Of a stretch of DNA of 64,000 nucleotides, positions 35,377 to 47,587 are shown piece after piece. The notes under the pieces are model-generated. The model had not been told where the DNA came from and searched no databases. It saw nothing but the letters and a program-made list of their open reading frames with translations. The stretch covers positions 7,443,754 through 7,507,753 of the forward strand of contig CM055892.1 in NCBI GenBank assembly GCA_029582165.1. The letters are read 5' to 3'. The translations under genes were made by a program, and so were the position numbers. The DNA comes from Portulaca oleracea. Taxonomy: Eukaryota > Streptophyta > Magnoliopsida > Caryophyllales > Portulacaceae. Position 1 is the first letter of the stretch. Each line of letters starts with the position of its first letter.

Positions 35377-36399
35377 TGATGTATATTTGCCTAGCTATAT
35401 ACATCAAGGTTTAGCTACAAGGACCTTAATCTAGTTTGAAGCTACAAATGTCGTCTTGGGTTTATCAAGGTAGAAGGCGTAAAGGACCTTGAAGGTACTC
35501 TAAGCTTAGTCCTCACACTTCTAAGCTTATATGGAGTTACTCTCACATTTGGAGGACATCAAATGAGCTTAAATCATTCTCAAGTCCTTATTGAAAAGTC
35601 ATCTCTCACGGCAGCAAAAGACTCCATCAAGTACAGTTCGATATTTTGCTCTATAATTCTAGATCCATACGTCTATTGAGGAAATCATCAAAAGACAGAT
35701 TGGAGATCTTTCAATAAGCTTTCCAATGGTTTTTGAATCATTGAAAACGGACAAGTATTGAAGGAGTTATAGCAATTTCTTTCTAGAGTTGTATTTTAGA
35801 GTTTATGATGTCATAAATAGGATATATGATGTAATAGTTGATTCTTGGTTTCTTGAACCCTAGGTACACGTCCAAGGGGTCCTAGAGTAGTATAAATAGA
35901 CCCCCTAGGGTGCCATTGTATTCATTCATTCAATCATATATCAAAATACAATCAAACACATGATGTGTTGTTCTCTCTAGCTTTGTGCTAGTCTCTTCGT
36001 TTCTCTTGAGGGAGGACGGAAACTATCCCCTTCTTCTATCCAAGATTGGCATCCTTGGTGGTGATAGGAAGGATTTGAAGCATTCTTGAAGGTGGTGTGG
36101 CTGTATCCTCCAAGATTCATCAAAGAGCCATTATCATTCTATCATTCTAGTGAGTTTTGTTTCATTCATTAGAATTCTTTCAATTGCATTTTCATTGTTT
36201 CTATCTTTCATTTACACATCTAAAGTGCTAAATCATAAGATAGATTCATCAATCCATTCGTTTTCAACATCCCTACATTCGTCCATTTCTATTCCATTTT
36301 TGGTTCTTTGGAACTTTGAGAAGGGAGATTCTTATCTTCGTTTTTAAAGATCCTTAGATTGTGTGTAATGAGATCATCCCTTGGTCCCATTATGCATCA
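35377..36399 (+). repeat. B1 5' LTR (1023 bp)
   Basis: It starts TGATGTATAT and ends TTATGCATCA. The TATA box (TATAAATA) is at 35891-35898. The first 30 nt (35377-35406) form perfect 10-nt inverted arms with a 10-nt loop. Confidence 0.92.
35891..35898 (+). promoter_or_regulatory. LTR TATA box (B1 5' LTR)
   Basis: TATAAATA is followed by a GACCCCC stretch, about 514 nt into the LTR. The same box is at 46375-46382 in the 3' LTR. Confidence 0.7.
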
Positions 36400-36403
36400 A
36401 AAT

Positions 36404-36415
36404 TGGTATCAGAGC
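36404..36415 (+). promoter_or_regulatory. Primer-binding site (tRNA-Met), B1
   Basis: TGGTATCAGAGC, 4 nt after the 5' LTR. Confidence 0.92.
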
Positions 36416-36688
36416 TTAGGAGTTTGATTCTCTTAGTTCTTGAACCATCTTTCTACAAAACTTTCCATCACAAAAACATTCCTACCATCTCTCCATCACA
36501 CGCCACCCTAGAGTTCTTCCAAGAACTCATCAAGAATTGATCAAGAACTCATAAAGAACCATTAGCTCCACAAAAAAACCCATAGCCCAAACACAAACCG
36601 AACCCAAACACAACCCCCTCTCATCCCCACGTGCTAACCCCAAACCCATGAGTTTTTTGTGATCTTTTTGTATCAAGATTCATATTCT
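36416..36688 (+). other. B1 untranslated leader
   Basis: No open frame of note. It contains a few near-copies of the 12-bp AAGAACTCATCA-like motif (about 36520-36560) that also occurs in the A and D leaders. Confidence 0.6.
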
Positions 36689-37153
36689 ATGGCTTGCAAA
36701 AGATCTAGCATGAGTTCTCAACGTGAATTACAACGCTTGGAGCAACAAATTGATGATCTCACCGAACAAATGGAAGAATTTGGGATCCTTCCAAAAGGAT
36801 CAAGAAGGGCTGGTTCACGTGACTACATCAACAAGCTTGAAAGAATGAAGCAAGGGAGCAAGGATGTGGTCGAATATACAATAGAATTCAGGCGGCTATT
36901 ATGGAAATATGCTCTTGAGGAGGATGATCAACGAGTTGTGGTATGTTACTTCCTTGGTCTTAATGATTACATTCGACGTGTTGTTGTAAATCAACCTTTC
37001 ACAAACTTGGAAGAGTTAAGTTCTTTAGCTTTTTATGTTGAAGTAAAGAGTAAAGAACTCTTGGACAAAACCCGTACACACACAAAAACTCCACAAAATC
37101 AACCCCATCCCACCTCACACCTACTATCCAAAGCTCCTCAAAACAGCCCATAA
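36689..37153 (+). pseudogene. B1 gag N-terminal part (shortened)
   Basis: The ATG at 36689 is followed by QRELQRLEQQIDDL, a coiled-coil-like opening shared by all family-B gags. A region with VEYTIEFRRLLWKYALEE and a proline-rich stretch follow. Compared with B2, about 40 residues after GSR are missing. A stop at 37151-37153 separates it from the downstream frame. The zinc-knuckle position just downstream (about 37210-37250) reads SCQSFDHVVSAS, having lost two of its cysteines. Confidence 0.8.
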
Positions 37154-37302
37154 ACCTCCCCATTCCCATTGTCCAAGACGAGGAAATCATTGACCAAAGT
37201 ACAAGTCTATCTTGCCAAAGTTTTGATCATGTTGTAAGTGCAAGTCAAACGTCATCCTATGAGCAACCAGAATTTGAAAGTGAATCATTTGATGTATTTG
37301 AC

Positions 37303-38573
37303 GTGTATGAGGATGCTAATGAAGTATGTGATAACCTTGGCATGAATGAGGAAGATAATGTAGTTTGTAGCATGCCTAAAGAAGAGTTTAAGGTGTATGA
37401 CAATCCCTTGTATGAGGAGAATAATGATGAGTTTCGAGTATATGTCAACCCATTGTATGAGGAGGAAGGCGTGAATGAAGAAGAGCAACGTGATAAGATG
37501 TGTTCATTGTTCCAAGAAGGAGAAAGTAGTGTCATCTATGAGGATCTTGACGCTAGCACTGGCATCGATAAGGACCATGGCAATGATATTGGCCTTACTA
37601 CAACAAGGGTCCAAACATTGCAAATGGAGAGCTATTCACATGGTCATTCACTTCATGACAAGGACATTCATTTTGATCCAAGAAGTTTAGTAAGTCTTTG
37701 TTTTTACAATATTTGTAAAGATTCATTGTATTGTAATATTACTTCTATGGATTCTTGTAATACTTTGTTGGAAGAAACAAAGTTGTATGATAGGAGTATC
37801 AAGCTCCAAGAGGCGTCCTTATTACCACCTTGTGTTTCACGACTCGAGGAGGGTCAAAGCATTCTTATGACATTTATGGAGAATAAGTATCATGAATTTG
37901 AAGAACCAAGGAGTCTCATTCTTACACCAATGGAGGTTGGAAACCGTGAGCCTACAAAGGATCAAGATCCTATGCTATCACTTGTTCTCATTTGTGAATA
38001 TTTGGATAAAAGACAAGCACCATCGACAAGTGACCTCTCTCACTTATCTCTTTGGGATCAAGCTCAATTCGTGGATAACTACATCAACGGTTTTGGTTCT
38101 CATAGTATACAACATATTTTGAAAGAGTATGTACCATTGCAATGTAAAGAGATTGTATTTGTATACTTTGATAACATTTTTGTATGTAGTAGAGGTAGAA
38201 AGGAGCATGTAAATCCTTTGGAGTTAGTCTTGATCATGACAAAGCATGAGGAGCCACAAGGAGAATTGGAGAAGTACTTGGAGAATTGTCCTTACCTCTC
38301 GTCCAAGAATGAGCTATCTCAACATATCTCATCAAATGGAGTAATTCAAGTGGACAAAAGGAAGAAAGGAAATATTCAAGAAGGATCCATACTTGCATCT
38401 ATACTTGAGGTACTATGTCTCTTAAAGGATGCTAAAGATCATCATATTCTTTTATTTCCTATTCTCGCATCATATTTGTTCATTACAAATGGAGTTGAGA
38501 AAGGTGAAGTCCTATCTCAAGGAAGTTGTCCCATGGATTATTTTGGTGATATACTAATTGGAGAAAAGGAGAA
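37303..38573 (+). pseudogene. B1 middle frame: acidic repeats, decayed protease and RT remnant
   Basis: This open stretch has acidic near-repeats with the block DNPLYEEENN (about 37400-37470). A decayed protease half follows (SLVSLCFYNICKDSLYCN, MDSCNTLLEETKLYDR in place of LLGRPWLYDR). A short RT remnant reads VYFDNIFVCSRGRKEH: YFDN (38164-38175) replaces YFDD. B2 is inserted at 38574 and the frame continues at 44978. The loss of both catalytic motifs means it cannot act as protease or RT. The long open frame suggests it was nevertheless kept, or is recent. Confidence 0.78.
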
Positions 38574-39638
38574 TGATGTATAATGGGATCACAAGATCAC
38601 ATTACACAAAAGGGTTAAGGATCTTTAAGAGCGAAGATAAGAATCTCCCTTATCAAAGTTCTTAAGGTGCGAAAATAGATTGAAAATGGATGGAAAGAAC
38701 TATGAAAGATGATTACCAAATGAAGGTAAGATGATGAACGAATGATGGACGATGAAATGCTTTGGGTTCTTGATGAATTCTTGTTGAATTCTTGATGAAT
38801 TCTTGATGAATGACGTGAGGTTGGATGAATGTAGTTGAATGAACGATAGAATGGATAGTTGGATAGATTTGGCTTTTGAAGGATCGATGAGGATACAGCC
38901 ACACCACCTCAAAGAACTCTTCAATTCCTTCCTTTCACCTTCAAGGATGCCACCCTTGAATAGAAAAAGGGGATAACTTCGAAACTCCCTCAAGAGAAAC
39001 GAAAACTAGCACAAAAGCTAGAGAGAAAACAAGACCATGTGTTTGCTTTGTATTTGATATATGACTTGAATTGAATTGAATTGAATTGAATGAATACAAT
39101 GGCACCCTAGGGGGTCTATTTATACTACTTTAGGGACCCCTTGGACGTGTACCTAGGGTTCAAGAAACCAAGAATCAACTATTACATCATATATCCTATT
39201 TATGACATCATAAACTTTAAAATACAACTCTAGAAAGAAATTGCTATAACTCCTTCAATACTTGTCCGTTTTCATTGATTCAAAAACCATTGGAAAGCTT
39301 ATGAAAAGAGCTCCAATCTGTCTTTTGATGATTTCCTCAATAGATGTATGGATCTAGAGTTATAGAGCAAAATATCAAACTGTACTTGATGGAGTCCTTT
39401 GCTGCCGTGAGAGATGACTTCTCAATAAGGACTTGAGAGTTATTTATGCTCATTGATGTCCTCCAAATGTGAGAGTAACTCCATGTAAGCTAGAATACCA
39501 TCAAGGTCCTTCATGCTTTCTTCCTTGAGCTAATAAACCCTTGTAGTTGTTGATACCCAAGGCGACATTTGTAGCTTCTAGCTGGATTGAGGTCCTTTAG
39601 CTAGGCCTTGATGTATATAGCTAGGCAAATATACATCA
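38574..39638 (-). repeat. B2 3' LTR (1065 bp)
   Basis: The ends are TGATGTATAA and ATATACATCA, with the TATA box at 39117-39124. The purine tract adjoins at 39639-39650. Confidence 0.92.
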
Positions 39639-41779
39639 TACTCCCCCGGTTGAAAAAAGTTTGTCCTCAAACTTAGACAAAACTTCTTCTTCCTTGTTTT
39701 CCTTCCTTCTTTATAAGATGTCTTCCCATATGAGTTATTGACATCACTTCTCTTGTTCCTTCTTATGAGTTTACAACTTCTCTTCTTGAATGCCTTGAAA
39801 TCATCATAGATTCCTTTGATGCTTGACTTGAACTTCCACTTTCTTCCAAGTCTTCTCATGAATAAGCCAATGATATTATGGTGCTTCAAATCTCGTTTAT
39901 TCATGAATAACTTCTCAACTTCAAAGTATATATTCACAAGCTTGTAACTCATGATGAAGACAATAGTAATATGGTGTTCCATCTTTGAAGGATGACCTTC
40001 AACGATCTTAATATCATCTTGACTTCCTTGAATCCATGGCACTTCAACCATAAAATTCAAGCTTTCATCTCCATATGGTATAGAAGGATTGCAAATGTCA
40101 CAATATTGCAGCTTATACTCGATATCAACGATCATGCTAGGCCAGAAATCATACTCCTTCATCTTGAGATACGTATTGAGTAGACCCAAATGATCAAAAG
40201 AACTCGCATGTACTTCCATGATCAAGATTTCACGAATTCCACTCCTTGGAATGCACACTTGATTCCCTTTGAAAAGAAATCCATGATCAATATAAAAGGA
40301 TTGTTGAGGATGCTTCTCACATACCTTGTATACTTCTTTAAAATCATCATCATCTTCATACAACTCCTTGATATATTCAAGACTAAGTACTCTTGAATCA
40401 AACATGTATCTCCTCATTAGAAAACTTCCTTTAGTCAAAGGACTTGCTTCCTCCAAGTGACTTGATTTTGATGAACGAATCAAGTACTTCATCTCAAAAC
40501 ATGATGATGGCGTGATCTCCTCTTCATATGAAACATACTCCAATACTTTGTAAGATTCACGAAGCTTAAGCATGATTCCTCCAAGATAATATTCCTTTTG
40601 CTCAAATATCCTCATGATAGCAACAAGTATGAATGCTAAGCCATAAGCATGTAGATTCTTCTTTTCTCCTCTTGGTATTTCACCAAAATAATCCATGGGA
40701 CAACTTCCTTGAGATAGGACTTCACCTTTCTCAACTCCATTTGTAATGAACAAATATGATGCAAGAATAGGGAATAAAAGAATATGACGATCTTTAGCAT
40801 CCTTTAAGAGACATAGTACCTCAAATATAGATGCAAGTATGGACCCTTCTTGAATAATTCCTTTCTTCCTTTTGTCCACTTGACTTACTCCAGTTGATGA
40901 GATATGGTGAGATAGCATATTCTTGGACGAGGTAAGGACATTTCTCCAAGTACTTCTCCAATTCTCCATGTGGTTTATGCTTCGCTAACGCTAACTCCAA
41001 AGGATTTACATACTCCTTTCTACTTCTACTACATACAAAAATGTTATCAAAGTATACACATACATTCTCTTTACATTGCAATGGTACATACTCTTTCGAA
41101 ATATATTGTATACTATGAGAATCAAGGACATTGATGTAGTTATCCATGAGTTGCGCTTGACCCTTTGCATAGACCATTCGGTGATGAATCATAGGCTTTG
41201 GTGGCAGCCTTTGATGCATGATAATACTCATGGAAGAGAAACGTACCAAAAGAGATAAGTGAGAGAGGTCACTTGTTGATGGTGCTTGTCTTTCATCCAA
41301 ATATTCACAAATGAGAACAAGTGATGGTAAAGGATCTTGATCCTTTATAAGCTCTCGGTTTCCAACCTCCATTGGTGTAAGAATGAGACTCCTTGGTTCT
41401 TCAAATTCATGATACTTATTCTCCATAAGTGTCATAAGAATGCTTTGATCCTCCTTGAGCCGTGAGACACAAGGTGGTAATAAGGACGCCTCTTGGAGCA
41501 TGATACTCCTATCATACAACTTTGATTCTTCCAACAAAGTATAACAAGAATCCATAGAAGTAATATTGCAATATAATGAATCTTTGCACATCTTGTAAAA
41601 AGCAAGACTTACTAAACTTCTTGGATCCATATGAAGATCATTGCCATGGTGTGAATAACTCTTCATTTGCAATTCTTGGACATTTGTTGTAGCGAGGCTA
41701 ATATCTTGGGCAAGATCAATGTCAACGTCAATGATGGCACAACTTTCTCCTTCTTGGATCAATGAACACATTTCATCAC
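39578..41779 (-). pseudogene. B2 downstream frame: decayed protease, YFDN remnant, zinc-finger-like region, C-terminal module
   Basis: Two overlapping open stretches, 41792-40821 (323 codons) and 40969-39578 (463 codons), are separated by one 2-bp loss near 40940 (GACGAGG for GACGAGAGG). In order they carry the decayed protease (MDSCYTLLEESKLYDR), VYFDNIFVCSRSRKEY, the LASYLFITNGVEKGE block, KSSHLEEASPLTKG, a zinc-finger-like EVHASSFDHLG...CDICNPS, and the module GRKWKFKSSIKGIYDDFKAF ending FFQPGEYDV. The frame runs 60 nt into the LTR. It is one of the best-preserved family-B products here. The DDE integrase core and RT palm are absent. Confidence 0.83.
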
Positions 41780-41784
41780 GTAGC

Positions 41785-42731
41785 TGATGCATAATTGATG
41801 GCCTTATGCATCAAGGTCAACCATGGAGACATCTAATACTCACCTAGAAGGTAGAAGAGTTCAAGTCTCTCTTTTATCTCTCTACTTGGAAGGGATCAAC
41901 TCATGCGGACGTATACTTTTGCTCCTTAATTCAAGGACCGTGAAGCTATCATAGAAGTCATCCTAGAAGGGATTATTCTACATTCCAAGAGCTTTCATAT
42001 GGTTCAAGAATCTTTGAATTTGGATGAGAATCCAAGGAGTTATTCATATTTGTAATATAGTTTAGTATATTGTTTTCTTTATGATGTAAGCATTAGGATG
42101 AATGATGTAAGCCAATATGGGCTAGAATCTTGAAGTTGTACACGCCTAAGGGGAAGGGTTTCTACTATAAATACCCCCTCCTAGGTGCTTGTAATTCATT
42201 CAATTCATTCAAGTCATTCACATTGAATTTTTCAAACACATGTTGTGTTCTTTCTAGCATTTGTGCTAGGCGTTTTCGTCTCTCTTTTGGGATTCGAAAT
42301 ATCCCCTTCTTCTAGCTAAGGGTGGCAACCTTAGTGGTGAAAGGAAGGAATTGGAGTGTTCTTGGAGGTGGTGAGTCTGTATCCTTCAAAGAATCTTCAA
42401 AAGCCATCAACTATCCATCTACCAATCGTCCATTTATCATCTAATTCGAGTGCTTCAACAAGAATTCATCAAGCATTCATCAAGAAACGTGAGTTCTTCA
42501 ACATTCACGTCCAAGCTACCTTCGTCATCATCATTCAACATTCGTTTGTTCATTCGTTCATTATTTCCATCTATTTGGTAACCATCTTTCATAGTTCTTT
42601 CCATCCTTTTTCATCCATTTCTATTCCATTTTTGTTTCTTTAGAACTTTGAGAAGGGAGATTCCTATCTTCGTTTTTAAAGATCCTTAGATATTGTGTAA
42701 TGTGATCAACCATTGGTCTCATTATGCATCA
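41785..42731 (+). repeat. Solo LTR of family A, inserted in B2 (947 bp)
   Basis: It starts TGATGCATAA and ends TTATGCATCA, flanked by the 5-bp TSD GTAGC (41780-41784, 42732-42736), with no internal sequence. The TATA box is at 42166-42173. It matches the dispersed A-type variant (CTAGAAGGGATTATTC), not the array variant. The B2 gag frame is continuous across the empty site. Confidence 0.94.
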
Positions 42732-42736
42732 GTAGC

Positions 42737-43638
42737 TCTTCTCCATTCAATTCTTCTACTTCCTCTACTTCAAGATCCTCCTCTATGTGTACCTCATTTA
42801 CTTCTTTAGCCATGCTACTACATACTTCTTGAACTTGCTCATTTTCAACAAAAACATCACATTCGGCAAATTCAACTTCTTCATTCACGCCTTCCTCCTC
42901 ATACAATGGGTTGTCATATACTCGAAACTCTTCATTATTCTCCTCATACAATGGATTGTCATACACTTTAAACTCATCTTTAGGCACGCTACATACTACA
43001 TTAACTTCCTCATTTGTGCCAAGGTTATCACATACTTCATGAACATCCTCATACACATCGAATACATCAAATGATTCACTTTCAAATTCTGGTTGCTCAT
43101 GGGATGGCGTTTTACACACACTTTCAACATGATCAAAATGAGTTCTATCCCAAAGTTCTTTACTCTTTACTTCTATTTCAACATCAAGGGCTAAAGAACT
43201 TAACTCCTCCAAGTTTGCGTAAGATTGATGTACAACAACACACCAAATGTAAGCATTAAGACCAAGAGTATAACATACCAAAACGTCTTGATCATTCTCC
43301 TTAAGGCCATACTTCCGTAGTTGCCGTCTGAATTCTATGGTATATTCAATCACGTCCTTGCTCCCTTGCTCCATTATTTCAAGCTTGTTGAAGTTATCTC
43401 CTTTGTATTTGTAGGGCAAGAACTCTTTTTGAACTTTATTTTCGTTCTTCTTGCTGGAACGTTTACTCCATTCATAAGGTGCTTCATATTCAACCTTAGA
43501 AGAGTGAACCACACGTGATTTTGTGCTTCTTGATCCCTTTGGAAGAATTCCACATTCTTCCATTTGCTTGGCAAGATCATCAATTTGTTGCTTCAAGCAT
43601 TGTAGCTCACGTTGGGAATTCTTGCTAGAATCGTTCAT
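42737..43638 (-). pseudogene. B2 gag frame, interrupted by the solo LTR
   Basis: The ATG at 43636-43638 (MNDSSKNSQ) is followed by RELQCLKQQIDDLAKQME, a VVHSS stretch, QGSKDVIEYTIEFRRQL, and a long acidic region with two DNPLYEE repeats. About 300 codons are open until the solo LTR. It is homologous to B1 and B3 gag. The zinc knuckle seen in B0 and B3 is not evident here (the sequence passes from HFDHVES to CKTPS). Without the LTR the frame would continue into the 41779-39578 part. Confidence 0.82.
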
Positions 43639-43899
43639 CTTGATCAATCTTGGTGCAAAAAGATTGCAAGATTCATGGTTTAGGGGTTTTGGATGGGTAA
43701 AGGACGAGAGAGGTTTGTATTTGGGGCGGATTGTGTTTGGGCTATGGGTTCTTTGTGGAGTTTATGGTTCTTTATGAGTTCTTTATGAGTTCTTGGAAGA
43801 ACTCATGGTTGGCGTGATGATGGGGGAATGGTGGGGATGGGTTTGTGATGGAAAGATGGTGAAAAGATGGATCAAGAACTAAGAGAATCAATCTCCTAA

Positions 43900-43911
43900 G
43901 CACTGATACCA
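43900..43911 (-). promoter_or_regulatory. Primer-binding site (tRNA-Met), B2, one mismatch
   Basis: The minus strand reads TGGTATCAGTGC, one change from the usual TGGTATCAGAGC. It lies 4 nt from the 5' LTR. Confidence 0.85.
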
Positions 43912-43915
43912 ATTT

Positions 43916-44972
43916 TGATGTATAATGGGATCACAAGATCACATTACACAAAAGGGTTAAGGATCTTTAAGAGCGAAGATAAGAATCTCCCTTCTCAAAG
44001 TTCTTAAGGTGCGAAAATAGATTGAAAATGGATGGAAAGAACTATGAAAGATGATTACCAAATGAAGGTAAGATGATGAACGAATGATGGACGATGAAAT
44101 GCTTTGGGTTCTTGATGAATTCTTGTTGAATTCTTGATGAATTCTTGATGAATGACGTGAGGTTGGATGAATGTAGTTGAATGAACGATAGAATGGATAG
44201 TTGGATAGATTTGGCTTTTGAAGGATCGATGAGGATACAGCCACACCACCTCAAAGAACTCTTCAATTCCTTCCTTTCACCTTCAAGGATGCCACCCTTG
44301 AATAGAAGAAGGGGATAACTTCGAAACTCCCTCAAGAGAAACGAAAACTAGCACAAAAGCTAGAGAGAAAACAACACCATGTGTTTGCTTTGTATTTGAT
44401 ATATGACTTGAATTGAATTGAATTGAATGAATACAATGGCACCCTAGGGGGTCTACTTATACTTTAGGGACCCCTTGGACGTGTACCTAGGGTTCAAGAA
44501 ACCAAGAATCAACTATTACATCATATATCCTATTTATGACATCATAAACTCTAAAATACAACTCTAGAAAGAAATTGCTATAACTCCTTCAATACTTGTC
44601 CGTTTTCATTGATTCAAAAACCATTGGAAAGCTTATGAAAAGAGCTCCAATCTGTCTTTTGATGATTTCCTCAATAGATGTATGGATCTAGAGTTATAGA
44701 GCAAAATATCGAACTGTACTTGATGGAGTCCTTTGCTGCCGTGAGAGATGACTTCTTAATAAGGACTTGAGAGTTATTTATGCTCATTGATGTCCTCCAA
44801 ATGTGAGAGTAACTCCATGTAAGCTAGAATACCATCAAGGTCCTTCATGCTTTCTTTCTTGAGCTAATAAACCCTTGTAGTTGTTGATACCCAAGGCGAC
44901 ATTTGTAGCTTCTAGCTGGATTGAGGTCCTTTAGCTAGGCCTTGATGTATATAGCTAGGCAAATATACATCA
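43916..44972 (-). repeat. B2 5' LTR (1057 bp)
   Basis: Ends as for the 3' LTR. The TATA box position is changed (TACTTATA on plus at 44454-44461, i.e. TATAAGTA) and 3-4 bp downstream of it are missing relative to the 3' LTR, so the promoter may be weakened. Confidence 0.9.
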
Positions 44973-44977
44973 GAGAA

Positions 44978-45918
44978 GCTTCATGCTTATGGCTTTACAT
45001 TCATACTTGTTGTTATCATGAGGATATTTGAGCAAAAGGATTGTTATCATGGAGGATTCATCCTTAAGCTTTGTGATTCTTACAAAGTATTGGAGTATGC
45101 TTCATATGATAAGGAGATCAAGCCATCGTTATACTTTAAGATGAGGTACTTGATTTGTTCATCAAAATCAAGTCACTTGGAGGAAGCAAGTCCTTTGACT
45201 AAAGGAAGTTTTCTAACGAGGAGATACATGTTTGAATCAAAATTACTTGAGCTTGGATATATCAAGGAGTTATATGAAGATGACGATGATTTTAAAGAAG
45301 TATTCAAGGTATGTAAGAAGCATCATCAACAACCCTTTCATATTAATCATGGATTTCTTTTCAAAGGGGATCAATTGTGTATTCCAAGGAGTGGAATTCG
45401 TGATTTCTTAATCATGGAAGTGCATGGAAGTTCTTTTGATCATCTGGGTCTTCTCAATACGTATTACAAGATGAAGGAGTATTATTTCTGGCCTAGCATG
45501 ATCGTTGACATTGAGCAAACGTTACAATGTTGTGATATTTGCATGGAAGTTATATGAGGTTTCTACATTCTCTATGAAGAAACGAGATTTGAAGTTCCAT
45601 GATGTCATTGGATTAGTCATGAGAAAACTTGGAAGAAAGTGGAAATTCAAGTCAAGCATCAAAGGAATCTATGATGATTTCAAGGCATTCAAGAAGAGAA
45701 GTTGTAAACTCATAAGGAACAAGAGAAGTGATGTCAATAACACATATGGGAAGACATCTTATAAAGAAGGAAGGAAAAACAAGGAAGAAGAAGTGTTATG
45801 TACTGGTTTAGAAGAATTTTTGTCTAAGTTTGAGGACAAACTTTTTCAACCGGGGGAGAATGATGTATATTTGCCTAGCTATATACATCAAGGTTTAGCT
45901 ACAAGGACCTTAATCTAG
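44978..45918 (+). pseudogene. B1 3' coding part: zinc-finger-like region and C-terminal module
   Basis: The frame continues from 38573 across B2: RIFEQKDCYHGG, LICSSKSSHLEEASPLTKG and EVHGSSFDHLG...YYFWPSMIVDIE...CDIC. About 200 bp are deleted after CDIC (about 45540) relative to B2, which shifts the frame. The second open stretch (45505-45918) carries GRKWKFKSSIKGIYDDFKAF and the end KLFQPGENDVYLPSY, and runs 58 nt into the LTR. The purine tract CCGGGGGAGAA precedes the LTR (45850-45860). Confidence 0.82.
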
Positions 45919-46393
45919 TTTGAAGCTACAAATGTCGTCTTGGGTTTATCAAGGTAGAAGGCGTAAAGGACCTTGAAGGTACTCTAAGCTTAGTCCTCAC
46001 ACTTCTAAGCTTATATGGAGTTACTCTCACATTTGGAGGACATCAAATGAGCTTAAATCATTCTCAAGTCCTTATTGAAAAGTCATCTCTCACGGCAGCA
46101 AAAGACTCCATCAAGTACAGTTCGATATTTTGCTCTATAATTCTAGATCCATACGTCTATTGAGGAAATCATCAAAAGACAGATTGGAGATCTTTCAATA
46201 AGCTTTCCAATGGTTTTTGAATCATTGAAAACGGACAAGTATTGAAGGAGTTATAGCAATTTCTTTCTAGAGTTGTATTTTAGAGTTTATGATGTCATAA
46301 ATAGGATATATGATGTAATAGTTGATTCTTGGTTTCTTGAACCCTAGGTACACGTCCAAGGGGTCCTAGAGTAGTATAAATAGACCCCTAGGG
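45861..46393 (+). repeat. B1 3' LTR, first part
   Basis: Identical by eye to 35377-35909 apart from one C in a C run. The TATA box is at 46375-46382. Interrupted by B3 at TAGGG. Confidence 0.92.
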
Positions 46394-47458
46394 TGATGCA
46401 TAATGGGACCAAAAGATCACATTACACAAAAGGATTAAGGATCTTTAAAAACGAAGATAAGAATCTCCCTTCTCAAAGTTCTTAAGGTGCGAAAATGGAA
46501 TGGAAATGGATAGAAAGAACTATGAAAGATGATTACCAAATGAAGGTATGATGATGAACGAATGATGGACGGTTTGAATGCTTTGGGTTCTTGATGAATT
46601 CTTGTTGAATTCTTGATGAATTCTTGATGAATTCTTGATGAATGTTGTTTGGATGGATGAATGTAGTGAATGACCGATGGAATGGATAGTTGGATAGATT
46701 GGCTTTTGAAGGATCGATGAGGATACAGCCACACCACCTCAAAGAACTCTTCAATTCCTTCCTTTCACCTTCAAGGATGCCACCCTTGAATAGAAGAAGG
46801 GGATAACTTCGAAACTCCCTCAAGAGAAACGAAAAGACTAGCACAAAAGCTAGAGAGAAAACAACACCTTGTGTTTGTTTTTGATTTATTGAATGACTTG
46901 AATTGAATGAATACAATGGCACCCTAGGGGGTCTATTTATACTACTTTAGGGACCCCTTGACGTGTACCTAGGGTTCAAGAAACCAAGAATCAACTATTA
47001 CATCATATATCCTATTTATGACATCATAAACTCTAAAATACAACTCTAGAAAGAAATTGCTATAACTCCTTCAATACTTGTCCGTTTTCATTGATTCAAA
47101 AACCATTGGAAAGCTTATTGAAAGAGCTCCAATCTGTCTTTTGATGATTTCCTCAATAGATGTATGGATCTAGAGTTATAGAGCAAAATATCGAACTGTA
47201 CTTGATAAGGTCCTCCATTGCCGCGAATTCAATAAGGACTCTTATCACGAGAGTATTTTGAGCTCATTGATGACTTCCATATATGAGAGTAACTCCATGC
47301 AGCTAGAATAACATCAAGGTCCTTCATGCTTGCTTCCTTGATGTATAGAGCTTAATAAACCATTGTAATTGATGATGTCGTTGATGTTTTTGTAACTCAA
47401 GCTAGATCAAGGTCCTCTTAGCTAACCTTGATGTATATAGCTAGGCTATTATGCATCA
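46394..47458 (-). repeat. B3 3' LTR (1065 bp)
   Basis: The ends are TGATGCATAA and TTATGCATCA, with the TATA box at 46934-46941. Differences from the 5' LTR include losses near 46959, 47242 and 47299. Confidence 0.92.
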
Positions 47459-47587
47459 TTCTCCCCCGGTTGAAAAAGTTTGCCTCAAACTTTAGACAAG
47501 ACTTTCTTTAAAGAAAAACACCATATAACTTTAATCACAAAACTTCTTTGATTCGTACTCACAAGTGATCATATATAAACTTCTTCT
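47459..47587 (-). other. B3 3' untranslated stretch and purine tract
   Basis: The polypurine tract (CCGGGGGAGAA on minus, 47459-47469) is followed by an AT-rich stretch with no open frame. B4 has the same stretch, so it is a subfamily feature. Confidence 0.65.

Larger units (their letters stand above)
38574..44972 (-). mobile_element. Element B2 (family B, minus), complete, carrying a solo LTR
   Basis: LTRs are at 38574-39638 (3') and 43916-44972 (5'), with TSD GAGAA (38569-38573, 44973-44977). It lies inside B1. By eye its LTRs differ at about eight substitutions and two indels. An A-type solo LTR sits at 41785-42731. Confidence 0.92.
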
